Positions 52,628 to 62,753 of a stretch of DNA of 64,000 nucleotides are shown here, piece after piece; the first letter of the stretch is position 1; each line of letters starts with the position of its first letter. The notes under the pieces are model-generated. The model made no database searches and was not told the DNA's origin. It saw only the letters and a list, made by a program, of their open reading frames with translations. The stretch comes from Mycolicibacterium neworleansense (lineage in GTDB: Bacteria > Actinomycetota > Actinomycetes > Mycobacteriales > Mycobacteriaceae). A program made the position numbers and the translations under genes. The stretch is taken from contig NZ_CWKH01000002.1 in NCBI RefSeq assembly GCF_001245615.1, positions 1,550,001 through 1,614,000 on the forward strand, given 5' to 3'.

Positions 52628-54244
52628 GTGAGTGAACCTGCCAGCGTTGTCCCGTTGTCGGCGATGGTTTCTGGTGCCGCCGGCATGTTGATGCCGCTAC
52701 CCGCGGCCGAAACCGGCGACGATCCGTTGTTGACTGACGTTGCTCTGCATGAGCCGGGAGCCCCGGGGACGGACTACAGCGGCGCCATCGTATTGGTCAG
52801 CACTCGCGTCGACGATCGCTTCGCGCTCGGGTCGTTGCTCGATGAGGTGGGAACCGCTGCGGCCGTTGTGCTTCCACCCGACGCGACGACCGACGTATCG
52901 ATGTTGCCCAGCCACTCCACCAGGTTGTTCCGGCGTTCGCCATGGGTGGGCTGGAGCGAGCTGTTCCGGGTCCTGGTACGCCTGCTCGGTGCGGGCCGCA
53001 TCGTCAGCCCGGACCCGCAGGTGGACAACTTGCAGGCCCTGGCCCGTTGGATCAGCAGCCAGACCGGCGCTGCGGTGACCATCGAGGATCTGGAGTCCCG
53101 AGTCCTGGCGTATGCCGTGGTCGGGCCGGGTGTCGATCCGATCCGAAACCAGACGATCCTGGGTGGCGCGGTACCTGCCTGGCGGGTCGAGCGGCTGATG
53201 TCCACCGGGTTCTTGCCTGCGGTCTGGCGATCGGATGACGTGGTCGTGCGCAACGCCGAGGATGACGACCCGGCCCGCATGGTCGTCGCGATGAAGTCCG
53301 GCGCCGAAACGCTCGGCACCATCTGGGCCGCGTTGGACGACGACACCGATCGAGAAGAACTACGACAGCTGCTGCTGCAGGTACGGCATACCGCCGCGGC
53401 GATGATGCTGCGCGAAGTCCACCGCGACCAATACGAACGCCGTCTCCAGGAGTCGGCCCTGGTCGACCTGCTCTCGCGTGGGATGGACCCCGGAGTCCCG
53501 GCAGCGCTGCTCGGGCTGCAACCGGATACCAGACATGCCGTCGTCGCGCTGGGCTCCGACACGCCCGCGTCGCGCTCCCTGATGTTCCATGTTCAGGCGT
53601 TGCGGGCCGGTGCCAGGACGGCGCGGGTCGGGGAGGATCTGCTCGCCGTGCTGCCGGTGCTGGACGACGAGTCCGGCGAGGCGGATCTGGCGCAGTGCCT
53701 GTCGAGGCACTTGACACGGGTTGCCGCTGCGCACGCCGGTCCGGTAGCGGTCGGCCCCGTCGTCGACACCATTGCCTACTTGCAGAATTCCGCGATCGTC
53801 GCGCGTCAGGTCCTCGACGCGGCCGCACTCAGCGTCGCGCATCAGCCGCGTGACCCGCGGCCGGTCCTCACCGCTGCCGACGTGCAGGACGCGCTGACCT
53901 TGGTCAGGGCAGCCGATCTGCTCGGTCCGGTGGCCGACGCGATCACTGAACCGCTGTGGGCACTGCGCCGGCATGACACCGACCACGGCACGGCGTTCAT
54001 CGACACAGTCGCGGCCGTGCTCGACCACCCGGGCAATCTGAGCGAAGCGGCCCGCGATTTGGGCATCCACGCCAATTCCCTGAGGTATCGACTGGATCGG
54101 ATCCGCGTCGTCTCCAGTATCGATCTGCACTCGCAGGCAGCCCGCCTCCGCGCGTCCCTGGGCCTACTGGTGTGGGAACGATCCGGTGAGGTCCGCCCCG
54201 GCCCCGCACCCGTCGACATCGACAAGAATCGCGGATCCGATTAG
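52628..54244 (+). CDS. PucR-family transcriptional regulator
   Basis: 538 residues, GTG start. The N-terminal half holds a PucR-type sensing domain (VLVSTRVDDRFALGSLLDE) and a GAF-like central part. The C-terminal helix-turn-helix (LSEAARDLGIHANSLRYRL then DRIR) is the HTH_30 signature. PucR regulators often activate amino-acid or purine catabolism genes beside them. Here a decarboxylase, permease and hydrolase follow on the same strand after 123 bases, so they are the likely targets. Confidence 0.88.
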   Translation: MSEPASVVPLSAMVSGAAGMLMPLPAAETGDDPLLTDVALHEPGAPGTDYSGAIVLVSTRVDDRFALGSLLDEVGTAAAVVLPPDATTDVSMLPSHSTRLFRRSPWVGWSELFRVLVRLLGAGRIVSPDPQVDNLQALARWISSQTGAAVTIEDLESRVLAYAVVGPGVDPIRNQTILGGAVPAWRVERLMSTGFLPAVWRSDDVVVRNAEDDDPARMVVAMKSGAETLGTIWAALDDDTDREELRQLLLQVRHTAAAMMLREVHRDQYERRLQESALVDLLSRGMDPGVPAALLGLQPDTRHAVVALGSDTPASRSLMFHVQALRAGARTARVGEDLLAVLPVLDDESGEADLAQCLSRHLTRVAAAHAGPVAVGPVVDTIAYLQNSAIVARQVLDAAALSVAHQPRDPRPVLTAADVQDALTLVRAADLLGPVADAITEPLWALRRHDTDHGTAFIDTVAAVLDHPGNLSEAARDLGIHANSLRYRLDRIRVVSSIDLHSQAARLRASLGLLVWERSGEVRPGPAPVDIDKNRGSD

Positions 54245-54322
54245 TGCATTTCGGAGAGACCGCCATCAACGCCTCGGGGACCTCCTCCGAATCCGACGAC
54301 AATTTGCGCGGAATTCCTCAGC

Positions 54323-54360
54323 CCCTATGGCTCTCACCACCGATGGCTGCGTTCATAGGG
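54323..54360 (+). promoter_or_regulatory. Inverted repeat CCCTATG/CATAGGG before the decarboxylase gene
   Basis: Seven-base arms at 54323-54329 and 54354-54360 are separated by 24 bases and end seven bases before the GTG start of the decarboxylase gene. It may be the binding site of the PucR regulator encoded upstream. No ribosome binding site is seen. Confidence 0.3.
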
Positions 54361-54367
54361 TTTATCT

Positions 54368-55735
54368 GTGATTGATGCACCACTGCGTACCGGGCAATCG
54401 CTGCCGGGCCCAGACACACTCCTTGACCGGCGCGGCGAAATCGTCGCCGGTGCGGTTCGGCAGGGATTCATCGACGATCTGCACCCGCTGTGCGGAGTCG
54501 TCGACCTGGACACCCTCGATGAACTGATGCGGTCACTGACCGAGGCCTATCCGCCGAGCATGCCGGCACTGCACACCATCGCCGCCAAGGCGATCACCCT
54601 GCGCCCGGTGCTCGCGCGTTTCGCCCAGGCGGGCTTCGGATGCGAGGTGGCCAGCCCCGGTGAGCTCGAACTTGCGCTGGCCGCGGGTTTTTCGGCAGAA
54701 CGCATCGTCTTCGACTCCCCGGCCAAGACCACGACGGAGATAGAGAGAGCGCTCGCGCTGGGGGTGTCGTTCAACATCGACAACTTCGAGGAACTGGCAC
54801 GGGTCGATCAGGCGATCGCCCGGGTGGGCCGGCACCGGGCGGTGATCGGGATGCGGCTCAATCCCCAGACCGGCGCAGGCGCCATCGGCGCGATGAGCAC
54901 GGCCACTGCCACCTCCAAGTTCGGAATCGGGCTGGCCGACCACCGCGACGACATCATCGACGCCTTCGCGGTCCGGCCGTGGTTGACCCAGTTGCACGTA
55001 CACAGTGGCTCCCAGGGCCTGAGCCTCGAACATGCCGCCGAGGGCGTCCGCCTCATCGACGAGCTCGCCCGGCAGATCACCGCCCGCGTCGGTCATCAGC
55101 AGGTGCGGCGAATCGACATCGGCGGGGGACTGCCGGTCAACTTCGGCTCCGACGACATCACCCCGTCCTTCGCCGATCACCGCGCCGTCCTGGAAGGTGT
55201 GGCGCCCGAATTATTCGACGGCACATACGGTTTGGTCACCGAATTCGGCCGGGCGCTCACCGCAAAGGCCGGCACCATCGTCGCCCGGGTGGAATACACG
55301 AAGGTCACCGGTGGACGGCCGATCGCCATCACCCATGCCGGCGTGCAGGTCGCCACCCGCACGATATTCGGATCGGCGGAGTGGCCGCTGCGGATCGAGG
55401 TCTACGACGGGCAGGGACGGCGCCGGGTCGAGCAGCCGCAGGTGCAGGATGTCGCAGGCCCGGCTTGCTTCACCGGTGACATGCTGGCAGTCGGCCGCGA
55501 TCTACCCTTCGTGCGTGCCGGCGACCTGGTGGCCGTGCCCGACACCGGCGGCTACTACTTCTCCACCCACTTCTCGTACAACGCGCTGCCCAGGCCCGCC
55601 GTGTACACCGTGGGGACCGACTCCGAGGGCGACCGACGCTGGTCGCTGGCCCGTCGGGCCCAAACGACCGAAGAGATCGTCGCCGAGGCCGGCGAACCGT
55701 CTCTTGTGCCGTTACCTCTGTTCCCGTCCGCCTGA
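54368..55735 (+). CDS. Fold-type III PLP decarboxylase (DAP/ornithine decarboxylase-like)
   Basis: 455 residues, GTG start. The PLP lysine lies in TIAAKAITLRP; LHVHSGSQ, IDIGGGLPV and TEFGRALTAKAG are barrel motifs; the second-subunit cysteine is in GPACFTGDMLA, and GGYYFSTHFSYNALPRP closes the site. These features define the LysA/ornithine decarboxylase superfamily. It is not the housekeeping lysA by context: it sits with an amino-acid permease and a serine hydrolase under a PucR regulator, so it probably decarboxylates an imported amino acid. Confidence 0.88.
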   Translation: MIDAPLRTGQSLPGPDTLLDRRGEIVAGAVRQGFIDDLHPLCGVVDLDTLDELMRSLTEAYPPSMPALHTIAAKAITLRPVLARFAQAGFGCEVASPGELELALAAGFSAERIVFDSPAKTTTEIERALALGVSFNIDNFEELARVDQAIARVGRHRAVIGMRLNPQTGAGAIGAMSTATATSKFGIGLADHRDDIIDAFAVRPWLTQLHVHSGSQGLSLEHAAEGVRLIDELARQITARVGHQQVRRIDIGGGLPVNFGSDDITPSFADHRAVLEGVAPELFDGTYGLVTEFGRALTAKAGTIVARVEYTKVTGGRPIAITHAGVQVATRTIFGSAEWPLRIEVYDGQGRRRVEQPQVQDVAGPACFTGDMLAVGRDLPFVRAGDLVAVPDTGGYYFSTHFSYNALPRPAVYTVGTDSEGDRRWSLARRAQTTEEIVAEAGEPSLVPLPLFPSA

Positions 55736-55761
55736 CCCTCCGACTGATTGCGACCGCCTAC

Positions 55762-57174
55762 ATGCTCGAATCCAAATCCCAGTTGTCCTCGGCCGACGAA
55801 CCCCGCTCCGGCCTGGCCAGGTCGCTGAAAACGCGGCACATGACCATGATCGCGATCGGCGGGGCGATCGGTGCCGGGCTGTTCGTGGGCAGCGGCGCGG
55901 TCATCAAGACTGCCGGTCCCGCCGCGATCCTGTCCTACGTTCTGGCCGGTGCGCTGGTGCTGTGCACCCTGCGCATGCTGGGCGAGATGGTGGTCGCAAA
56001 GCCGCGGACCGGTGCATTCGCCGACTACGCCAGGATGGGAATCGGACCGTGGGCGGGCTTCACGCTCGGCTGGTTGTACTGGTACTACTACGTGATCATC
56101 ATCGCGGTGGAAGCCGTTGCGGGAGCCAAGATCCTGTCCGTCTGGGTCGGGTTGCCGCTGTGGATCATGGCCATGCTGTTGATGGCCGTGATGACCGTGA
56201 CCAACCTGATCTCGGTGCGCTGGTTCGGCGAATTCGAGTTCTGGTTCTCCGGCATCAAGGTCGCCGCCATCGTGTCCTTCATCGTGCTGGGCCTGTTGTG
56301 GATATCGGGAGTGTGGCCGGGCGACACCAGCGGGCTGAGCAATCTGGTGTCCCACGGCGGGTTCGCGCCCAACGGCGTCGGGTCGATCCTGGGCGCCGTC
56401 GTGGTGGTGATCTTCGCGTTCGGCGGAGCCGAGATCGTCACCATCGCCGCCGCCGAGAGCGCCGAGCCGGCCAAGTCGGTGGCCAGGGCCACCACCGGGG
56501 TCATCTGGCGGATCATCCTCTTCTACGTCGGGTCCATCTTCCTGGTCGTGTGCATCCTGCCGTGGAACGACGCATCCGTGCTGTCCAGCCCGTACGTCGC
56601 CGCCCTGGACAAACTGCACATCCCCGGTGCCGGCGTGATCATGAACTTCGTCATCCTCACCGCGGTGCTCTCGGTGCTGAACTCGTCGATCTACACGTCC
56701 TCACGCATGCTGCGGGTGCTGGCATCGCACGGTGACGCACCAGAGTGGTTGGTACGCACCAACTCCCGCGGGGTCCCGACCCGGGCCGTGCTGGCCAGTA
56801 CGGTCATCGGCTGGATCTCGGTGGTGCTCGCCTACATCGCCCCCGATTCGCTGTTCCTGTTCCTGGTGAACTCCTGCGGCGTGGTGGCGATCTTCATGTA
56901 CGTGATGATCGGCGTCTCCGAACTGCGGGTACGACGGTCCATCGAACGCGAAGACCCGTCCAAGCTGACGCTGAAGATGTGGTTCTTCCCGTATCTGACC
57001 ATCGTGGTGATCGCGTGTTTCGTACTGGTCCTGGTTGCCATGCTGTTCGACGTCGATCAGCGGGTCCAGCTGTTGGCCAGCGTGCTCAGCCTCGTTGTGG
57101 TCGTGGTGGCCTACGTTCTGCGCAAGCGGTTCGGGCGGGTACCCGTCGACTCCGAAGTCGCCGAAGTGGCATGA
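55762..57174 (+). CDS. Amino acid permease (APC superfamily)
   Basis: 470 residues with about 12 membrane helices. LKTRHMTMIAIGGAIGAGLF then VGSG is the classic first-helix motif of the AAT/GABA-permease branch; GEMVVAKPRTGAFADYARMG and FAFGGAEIVTIAAAES follow. It imports an amino acid with protons; the substrate is unknown. The gene is 26 bases after the decarboxylase and overlaps the hydrolase start (ATGA). Confidence 0.92.
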   Translation: MLESKSQLSSADEPRSGLARSLKTRHMTMIAIGGAIGAGLFVGSGAVIKTAGPAAILSYVLAGALVLCTLRMLGEMVVAKPRTGAFADYARMGIGPWAGFTLGWLYWYYYVIIIAVEAVAGAKILSVWVGLPLWIMAMLLMAVMTVTNLISVRWFGEFEFWFSGIKVAAIVSFIVLGLLWISGVWPGDTSGLSNLVSHGGFAPNGVGSILGAVVVVIFAFGGAEIVTIAAAESAEPAKSVARATTGVIWRIILFYVGSIFLVVCILPWNDASVLSSPYVAALDKLHIPGAGVIMNFVILTAVLSVLNSSIYTSSRMLRVLASHGDAPEWLVRTNSRGVPTRAVLASTVIGWISVVLAYIAPDSLFLFLVNSCGVVAIFMYVMIGVSELRVRRSIEREDPSKLTLKMWFFPYLTIVVIACFVLVLVAMLFDVDQRVQLLASVLSLVVVVVAYVLRKRFGRVPVDSEVAEVA

Positions 57175-58031
57175 GCGGCTTCTTCTCCCGGGCCTCGTCT
57201 TGGCTGGCCGAGGCGGCGACCTGGTCGGCCCGCATCACCGACCTGAGTACCGGCCGGACCCTGTGGGAGCACGCGCCGGACCGCGTGCTCAAGACGGCCA
57301 GTGTGGGGAAGGTCTTCCTACTGGCCGAGGTGGCGCGCCGGTTCGACGACGTGACCCTGGACCCGGGTGAAGTCGTCGCCGCGACCGCCGAGGACCAGGT
57401 GGCCGATTCCGGCATCCTCTACCTGTTGCGGCAGCAGGACCAACGGATCGACGACTTGTGCATGCTGATCGGTGCGGTCAGCGACAACATGGCCACCAAC
57501 ATGCTGCTTCGCCGGCTCGGGCTCGACGAGGTGCAACGCGCCACCGTCGACCTCGGGTTCACCGCGAGTGGATTGCGGGACCGGGTGCGGCTGAACCGGT
57601 CCCAGGATGATCCCCTCACCCTCTCGACGGGCAGCGCGGCTGAACTGTGCGACTTCGTCGCACGTCTGCACGCTGGTGACATCCACGGCGCCGCGGCGTC
57701 CGAGCGGGTGCGGCGATGGCTCAGCGTCAACACCGATCTGTCGATGGTGGCGGGGGCCTTCGGCCTGGACCCACTGGCCCACACCGAGCTCGACGCGGGT
57801 TTCGAACTCTGGAACAAGACCGGGACCATCGCCGATGCGCGCATCGACATCGGATGCGTCGGACACCCTTCCGGCGGACACCGGGTGGGATACGCCGTGC
57901 TGGCGAACTGGACCTGGGGGGAGGACCATCGCGATCCGTGTCTGGAGGCGATGGGCCTGCTGGGCGGCGAGATCCGCCGATATCTGGAGAGCGCCGGTCA
58001 GGCGGCGTCGGCCGCCTCTCCGGTGATCTGA
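57171..58031 (+). CDS. Class A beta-lactamase-like serine hydrolase, no signal peptide
   Basis: 286 residues. Active-site motifs are intact: SVGK (Ser44, Lys47), SDN at 104-106 and KTG at 216-218. The N-terminus ([20 protein letters not shown]) lacks the signal peptide or lipobox of exported beta-lactamases, so it should stay in the cytosol and more likely acts as an amidase or peptidase on something brought in by the permease. Translationally coupled to the permease gene. Its 3' end overlaps the convergent ATPase gene by 34 bases. Confidence 0.85.
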   Translation: MSGFFSRASSWLAEAATWSARITDLSTGRTLWEHAPDRVLKTASVGKVFLLAEVARRFDDVTLDPGEVVAATAEDQVADSGILYLLRQQDQRIDDLCMLIGAVSDNMATNMLLRRLGLDEVQRATVDLGFTASGLRDRVRLNRSQDDPLTLSTGSAAELCDFVARLHAGDIHGAAASERVRRWLSVNTDLSMVAGAFGLDPLAHTELDAGFELWNKTGTIADARIDIGCVGHPSGGHRVGYAVLANWTWGEDHRDPCLEAMGLLGGEIRRYLESAGQAASAASPVI

Positions 58032-59131
58032 TCGGCGATCGCGCGCAGCGCGTCGAGATCTGACACATCGAACGGCAGCGACGGCACGCCGACGATCGCC
58101 ACATGCGGGTTGGCGCCGGTGAATCGGGACAACAACCGAACCTCGCGCTTGGCGGTGTGTGCCCGATCGGCATGGATGCGCAACACCGCGGCAGCCAGCG
58201 ATTCGGGATCCTCGGCCGCCAATTCGTCGGCGGCTTCTTCGGCCTTCTCTGCGTGCAGATCGCACAGCGTGGGGTGGGTGCGGTTCAGGATCAGCCCGGC
58301 CAGCGGCATGTGCTCATTCGACAGCCGGTCGACGAAGAACGACGCCTCGCGCAAGGCGTCGGGCTCGGCCGCCGATACCACCACGAACTGGGTGCCGCGC
58401 CGCTTGAGCAATTCGTAGGTCCGGTCGGCCTTCTCGCGGAACCCGCCGAAGGTGGCATCCAGTGACTGCACGAAACCTGCTGCGTCGGAGAGCATCTGCG
58501 ACCCCAGCACAGTGGACAGGGCCTTCATGGCCAGTCCGACGGCGCCGGTGACCAACCGCCCGATCCCGCGGCCCGGCGCCAGCAGCATCCGCCACAGCCG
58601 GCTGTCCATGAAGCTGCCCAACCGCTTTGGCGCGTCGAGGAAGTCCAGAGCGTTGCGTGACGGCGGGGTGTCCACCACCACCAGATCCCACTTGTCCTCG
58701 GCCAGCAGCTGGCCGAGCTTCTCCATCGCCATGTACTCCTGCGTGCCGGCCAGCGACGTCGCCACAGTTTGGTAGAACTGGTTCTCCAAAATGGAATCGG
58801 CGCGGTCCGGGCCGGAGTATTGCACCACCATCTCGTCGAATGTGCGGCGCATGTCCAGCATCATCGCGTGCAGCTCACCGGTGACCTCAGGGGCCAGCGG
58901 AACCCGCTGCGGGGTGTTCCCCAGATCCTTGATGCCCAGCGCCTGGGCCAGCCGCTTGGCCGGGTCGATCGTCAGCACCACCACGGTGCGGCCGTATTCG
59001 GCGGCCCGCAGCGCCATCGCCGCGGCAGTGGTGGTCTTGCCGACTCCGCCTGCGCCGCAACAGACTACGACGCGGTTGGCGGTGTCGGACAGGATGGAAT
59101 GCATGTCAAGGGCGGGCGGTTTGCTGCTCAC
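57998..59131 (-). CDS. ArsA/Get3-type ATPase, second of pair (Rv3680-like)
   Basis: 377 residues, GTG start. P-loop GAGGVGKTT at 26-34, then [17 protein letters not shown] (switch region) and [16 protein letters not shown] (Walker B side). The deviant Walker A marks the ArsA/Get3/MinD class. The pair Rv3679-Rv3680 of M. tuberculosis forms such a complex. Its GTG shares one base with the TAG of the first gene. Confidence 0.9.
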   Translation of the reverse strand: MSSKPPALDMHSILSDTANRVVVCCGAGGVGKTTTAAAMALRAAEYGRTVVVLTIDPAKRLAQALGIKDLGNTPQRVPLAPEVTGELHAMMLDMRRTFDEMVVQYSGPDRADSILENQFYQTVATSLAGTQEYMAMEKLGQLLAEDKWDLVVVDTPPSRNALDFLDAPKRLGSFMDSRLWRMLLAPGRGIGRLVTGAVGLAMKALSTVLGSQMLSDAAGFVQSLDATFGGFREKADRTYELLKRRGTQFVVVSAAEPDALREASFFVDRLSNEHMPLAGLILNRTHPTLCDLHAEKAEEAADELAAEDPESLAAAVLRIHADRAHTAKREVRLLSRFTGANPHVAIVGVPSLPFDVSDLDALRAIADQITGEAADAA

Positions 59132-60159
59132 TATCGGACCCCCTGCTGTTCGAGTGCTTCGGCGAGTTCATACAGGCTGCCCAGATCGACACCGTCGGCC
59201 AGCGCAGGCAGCTCGAGACGCGGTACGTCGATCGCATCGAGCAGTTCGGCGCTCTCGGCGCGGGCCGCGATCCGGGTGGCGTGCTGGATCGACTCGGTGA
59301 GCAGACCGGCGAAATCATTGTCCGGCAAGGTGATTCCCGCCTTGGCCAAGCCGGCACGGACCGCGTCGGCGTCGATGTCACCCTCGGCAGCCTTGGCCAG
59401 AGCCTCGACGGGCAGGTACGCCGGGATGTTGCGGTTGACGATGACGCTGCCGATCGGCAGCCCCATCTCGGTGAGTTCCTCGATGGCCTCCAGCGTCTCC
59501 TGGATCGGCAGTGCCTCCAGCAGCGTCACCAGGTGAATGGCGGTCTGCTCGGAGTGCAGAAGCTTGACCACGCCATCGGCCTGGGAGTGCACGGGGCCGC
59601 CCTTGGCCAGGTCGGACACCGCCTTGGTGACGTCGAGGAACCGCGAAATACGGCCGGTGGGAGGGGAATCCACCACCACGGCGTCGTAGACGCCACGCTT
59701 GCCCTTGGCATCTTTGGCGGTGCGGGTCACGATCTCTTTGATCTTGCCGGTGAGCAGCACGTCACGCAGACCGGGCGCGATGGTGGTGGCGAACTCGATG
59801 GCCCCGATGCGGCGCATCGCCCGGCCGGCCAGGCCGAGGTTGTAGAACATGTCGAGGTATTCCAGGAACGCGGCCTCGATGTCGATCGCGAGCGCATTGA
59901 CCTGACCGCCGCCATCGGCCGTGGCCACCTTGACTTCCTCATACGGCAGCGGTGGCACGTCGAACAGCTGCGCGATGCCCTGGCGCTCCTCGACCTCGAC
60001 CAGCAGCACCTTGCGACCCCCGGCGGCCAGGGCCAAGGCCAGGGCCGCGGCGACGGTGGACTTGCCGGTGCCGCCCTTGCCCGATACGAAGTGCAGTCGG
60101 GCTTTGGTCAGCCGCGACGGCCAGCCGACATGTTTGGCGCCGCTCTCAGTGGTTGCCAC
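59131..60159 (-). CDS. ArsA/Get3-type ATPase, first of pair (Rv3679-like)
   Basis: 342 residues (340 in Rv3679). P-loop GKGGTGKST at 27-35 is followed by [16 protein letters not shown] and [17 protein letters not shown]. It probably forms a heteromeric ATPase with the next gene product. The start diverges from the DUF4177/RidA operon. Confidence 0.9.
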   Translation of the reverse strand: MATTESGAKHVGWPSRLTKARLHFVSGKGGTGKSTVAAALALALAAGGRKVLLVEVEERQGIAQLFDVPPLPYEEVKVATADGGGQVNALAIDIEAAFLEYLDMFYNLGLAGRAMRRIGAIEFATTIAPGLRDVLLTGKIKEIVTRTAKDAKGKRGVYDAVVVDSPPTGRISRFLDVTKAVSDLAKGGPVHSQADGVVKLLHSEQTAIHLVTLLEALPIQETLEAIEELTEMGLPIGSVIVNRNIPAYLPVEALAKAAEGDIDADAVRAGLAKAGITLPDNDFAGLLTESIQHATRIAARAESAELLDAIDVPRLELPALADGVDLGSLYELAEALEQQGVR

Positions 60160-60206
60160 CAGTGCATGCTAACCAAGGCTGAGGGTCCGACCGATAAGCT
60201 CGGCCC

Positions 60207-60236
60207 ATGAGCGAAGGAACTAGGTGGGCGGCGTGA
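60207..60236 (+). CDS. Nine-codon leaderless reading frame before the DUF4177 gene
   Basis: ATG at 60207 opens MSEGTRWAA and stops at TGA 60234-60236, overlapping the next GTG by GTGA. A TAAGCT -10 box (TANNNT) ends at 60200, so transcription would begin at or very near this ATG, giving a leaderless peptide frame coupled to the next gene. The same architecture recurs at 60843. Confidence 0.4.
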   Translation: MSEGTRWAA

Positions 60237-60394
60237 GCGAAGCGAACAAATGGGAATACGCCACGGTGCCGTTGTTGACCCATGCCACCAAACAGATTCT
60301 CGACCAGTGGGGACAGGACGGCTGGGAGCTCGTCTCAGTGCTCCCCGGCCCGACCGGCGAGCAGCACGTCGCCTACCTGAAGCGGCCGAAATGA
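60233..60394 (+). CDS. DUF4177-like small protein (Rv3678A-like)
   Basis: 53 residues from the GTG at 60233. NKWEYATVPLLTHATKQILD then WGQDGWELVSVLPGP is the DUF4177 pattern. Function unknown. It overlaps ridA by 4 bases (ATGA) and is conserved beside it in mycobacteria. AGGTGGG inside the preceding nine-codon frame can serve as its ribosome binding site. Confidence 0.85.
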   Translation: MSEANKWEYATVPLLTHATKQILDQWGQDGWELVSVLPGPTGEQHVAYLKRPK

Positions 60395-60846
60395 GCGTGA
60401 GCGCACGGCTGACCGAACTGGGCATCGAACTGCCCGACGTGGTCGCACCGCTGGCCGCCTACGTGCCCGCGGTGCGGACCGGAAACCTGGTCTACACCGC
60501 TGGTCAGCTTCCGATCCAGGCCGCCGAGCTGCAGGCGACCGGCAAGGTCGGCGCCGAGGTCAGCCCCGAGCAGGGCAATGAACTCGCCCGGATCTGCGGT
60601 CTCAACGCGCTGGCCGCCGTGCACGCGCTGGTGGGCATCGACTCCGTCGTCCGGATCGTCAAGGTGGTCGGCTTCGTGGCCTCCGCCCCCGGATTCAGCG
60701 GGCAGCCAGGCGTTATCAACGGTGCCTCGGAGTTGTTCGGTGAGATCTTCGGCGAGGCCGGCGCTCATGCCCGGTCGGCCGTCGGCGTGTCGGAGCTGCC
60801 GCGTAATGCGCCCGTTGAGGTCGAGATCATCGTCGAGGTCGCGTGA
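60391..60846 (+). CDS. ridA: RidA-family (YjgF/YER057c/UK114) protein
   Basis: 151 residues. GNLVYTAGQLPIQ, VVKVVGFVASAPGFSGQPGV and the late VGVSELPRNAPVEVEIIVEV are family blocks, with Arg in the ELPRNAPVEVE segment at the usual active-site position. RidA deaminates reactive enamine/imine intermediates made by PLP enzymes. Cytosolic trimer by family. Confidence 0.92.
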   Translation: MSVSARLTELGIELPDVVAPLAAYVPAVRTGNLVYTAGQLPIQAAELQATGKVGAEVSPEQGNELARICGLNALAAVHALVGIDSVVRIVKVVGFVASAPGFSGQPGVINGASELFGEIFGEAGAHARSAVGVSELPRNAPVEVEIIVEVA

Positions 60847-60894
60847 GCGACTATCGGGCGGAGGTCGCGTGAGCGACTATCGGGCGGAGGTCGC
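60843..60894 (+). repeat. Tandem 26-base duplication forming two coupled nine-codon frames
   Basis: Two exact 26-base copies lie at 60843-60868 and 60869-60894. Each holds a frame GTG to TGA reading MSDYRAEVA. The first begins in the ridA stop (GTGA), the second begins in the stop of the first, and the MBL gene begins in the stop of the second. Each copy contains GGAGG, which can act as ribosome binding site for the next start. Confidence 0.75.
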
Positions 60895-61695
60895 GTGACC
60901 TCTGCGGCGAGCCTGGAGCACCCGGCCTACGGGCTGCTCCGGCCCGTCGTCGAATCGGACACGGTGTCGGCTTCGGTACTGCTGTGCGACAACCCGGGCC
61001 TGATGACGCTGGAGGGCACCAACACCTGGGTGCTGCGCGGCCCGGGCAGCGACGAGATCGTCGTCGTCGATCCCGGTCCCGACGATGCGGCGCACATCGC
61101 CCGCATCGCCGAACTGGGGACCGTCGCGTTGGTGTTGATCAGCCACAAGCATGAGGACCACACCGGCGGAATCGACAAACTCGTGGAGTTGACCGGTGCC
61201 ACCGTCCGTTCGGTGGGCAGCGGCTTCCTGCGGGGGCTGGGTGGCCCGCTGACCGACGGCGAGGTGATCGACGCGGCCGGTCTGCGGATCAAGGTGATGG
61301 CCACTCCCGGCCACACCGTGGACTCCCTGTCGTTCGTCCTCGATGACGCGGTGCTGACCGCCGATACCGTGCTGGGCCGCGGCACCACCGTCATCGACAC
61401 CGAGGACGGCAGCCTGCGCGACTATCTGGAATCCCTGCACCGGCTGCAAGGCCTGGGCGCCCGCACGGTGCTTCCCGGGCACGGGCCGGACCTTCCCGAT
61501 CTGCAAGCGGTGACCGCGATGTACCTGGCCCACCGCGAGGAGCGGTTGGACCAGGTACGGGCGGCACTACGGGAACTCGGCGAAGACGCCTCGGCCCGCA
61601 AGGTCGTCGAACACGTCTATACCGATGTCGACCAGAAACTCTGGGACGCCGCCGAGAAGAGCGTGCAGGCCCAGCTGGACTACCTACGCGACTAG
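60895..61695 (+). CDS. Metallo-beta-lactamase-fold hydrolase (LACTB2-like, Rv3677c-like)
   Basis: 266 residues, GTG start. The zinc motif [10 protein letters not shown] (His84, His86, Asp88, His89) is followed by [12 protein letters not shown] (third His), DTVLG (bridging Asp) and VLPGHGPDL (last His). A C-terminal winged-helix region follows, as in LACTB2-type nucleases. Substrate unknown. Its stop overlaps that of convergent crp by 4 bases. Confidence 0.9.
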   Translation: MTSAASLEHPAYGLLRPVVESDTVSASVLLCDNPGLMTLEGTNTWVLRGPGSDEIVVVDPGPDDAAHIARIAELGTVALVLISHKHEDHTGGIDKLVELTGATVRSVGSGFLRGLGGPLTDGEVIDAAGLRIKVMATPGHTVDSLSFVLDDAVLTADTVLGRGTTVIDTEDGSLRDYLESLHRLQGLGARTVLPGHGPDLPDLQAVTAMYLAHREERLDQVRAALRELGEDASARKVVEHVYTDVDQKLWDAAEKSVQAQLDYLRD

Positions 61696-62366
61696 CGCGC
61701 TCGCCGTGCCAGCCGCTCGCTGTCGCTGATCAGAACGCTCTTGCCCTCCAGCCGGATCCAGCCGCGGTGGGCGAAATCGGCCAGTGCCTTGTTGACGGTC
61801 TCGCGGGACGCACCGACGAGCTGGGCGATCTCTTCCTGCGTGAGGTCGTGCGTGACGCGCAGCGCCCCGCCCTCCTGCGTTCCGAACCGCTGGGCCAGCT
61901 GAAGCAGCTGCTTGGCCACCCGGCCGGGCACGTCGGTGAAGATCAGGTCGGCCAGGTTGTTGTTGGTCCGACGCAGACGACGGGCGAGAACGCGCAGCAG
62001 CTGCTCGGCGATCTCGGGACGGTCGGCGATCCACGCGCGCAGCGCGTCACGGTCCATCGACACGGCGCGCACCTCGGTGATGGTGGTGGCGCTCGAGGTG
62101 CGGGGCCCCGGGTCGAAGATCGACAGTTCACCGAACATGTCCGACGGACCCATGATGGTCAGCAGGTTCTCGCGGCCGTCCGGCGAACGGCGGCCGATCT
62201 TGACCTTGCCGGAAATGATGATGTACAGGCGGTCGCCGGGCTCGCCCTCGGCGAAGACTGTATGCCCGCGCGGGAAGTCGACGGGCTGCAACTGCTTCGT
62301 CAGCGCCGAAACGGCGGTCGGTTCGACGCCCTGGAAGATTCCGGCCCTGGCCAGGATCTCGTCCAC
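61692..62366 (-). CDS. crp: cAMP receptor protein Crp
   Basis: 224 residues, the exact length of M. tuberculosis Rv3676, GTG start. The cyclic-nucleotide domain shows [15 protein letters not shown] and [18 protein letters not shown] (phosphate-binding cassette). The C-terminal helix-turn-helix is [18 protein letters not shown]. Global regulator that binds TGTGA-type sites. I see no clear site of that kind just upstream of its own start. Confidence 0.96.
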   Translation of the reverse strand: MDEILARAGIFQGVEPTAVSALTKQLQPVDFPRGHTVFAEGEPGDRLYIIISGKVKIGRRSPDGRENLLTIMGPSDMFGELSIFDPGPRTSSATTITEVRAVSMDRDALRAWIADRPEIAEQLLRVLARRLRRTNNNLADLIFTDVPGRVAKQLLQLAQRFGTQEGGALRVTHDLTQEEIAQLVGASRETVNKALADFAHRGWIRLEGKSVLISDSERLARRAR

Positions 62367-62453
62367 GTTGCCCCTTAAGCTATTGGGTGTGTTGTCCTCT
62401 TACTGATACTTCCTGCTCAGTCTAGAGGTACGCGGTTTCGCGACTAGCCCACG

Positions 62454-62687
62454 CTACACACGATTGACATGTCGAGACGCAGGAAACCCGGTATTTATGG
62501 TCTGCGGCTCGTAGTACCGCGTCGGCAAACGCTCACCATCGAGGTCGATCATGAGCGGTTTGACCCGAGGCAGGACGGCCGTCGCGGCTGGGGCGGGTTC
62601 TCTGTCCAACCCCGACTCGAGCCGCTCGAGCCCGAACGCCGCCAGCATGAGCAACCCCGGAATGAGCGCTACCAGCAACCACGACAC
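62454..62687 (-). CDS. Small membrane protein (Rv3675-like)
   Basis: 77 residues, GTG start. One N-terminal membrane helix (WLLVALIPGLLMLAAFGL) and a cytosolic or outer tail with Pro/Ala and a basic end. Same place and direction relative to crp and nth as Rv3675. Function unknown. The ribosome binding site is weak. Confidence 0.7.
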   Translation of the reverse strand: MSWLLVALIPGLLMLAAFGLERLESGLDREPAPAATAVLPRVKPLMIDLDGERLPTRYYEPQTINTGFPASRHVNRV

Positions 62688-62753
62688 AAGGCAGTAGTTA
62701 ACACGGCGTAGGTCTCAGTGGGGTCACGAATCATCACCGGTCCGCGCAGTCGA

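Noticed and set aside
61380..62460. Possible Crp binding sites near crp
   Set aside because: No pair of half-sites close to TGTGA-N6-TCACA was found in the upstream gap.
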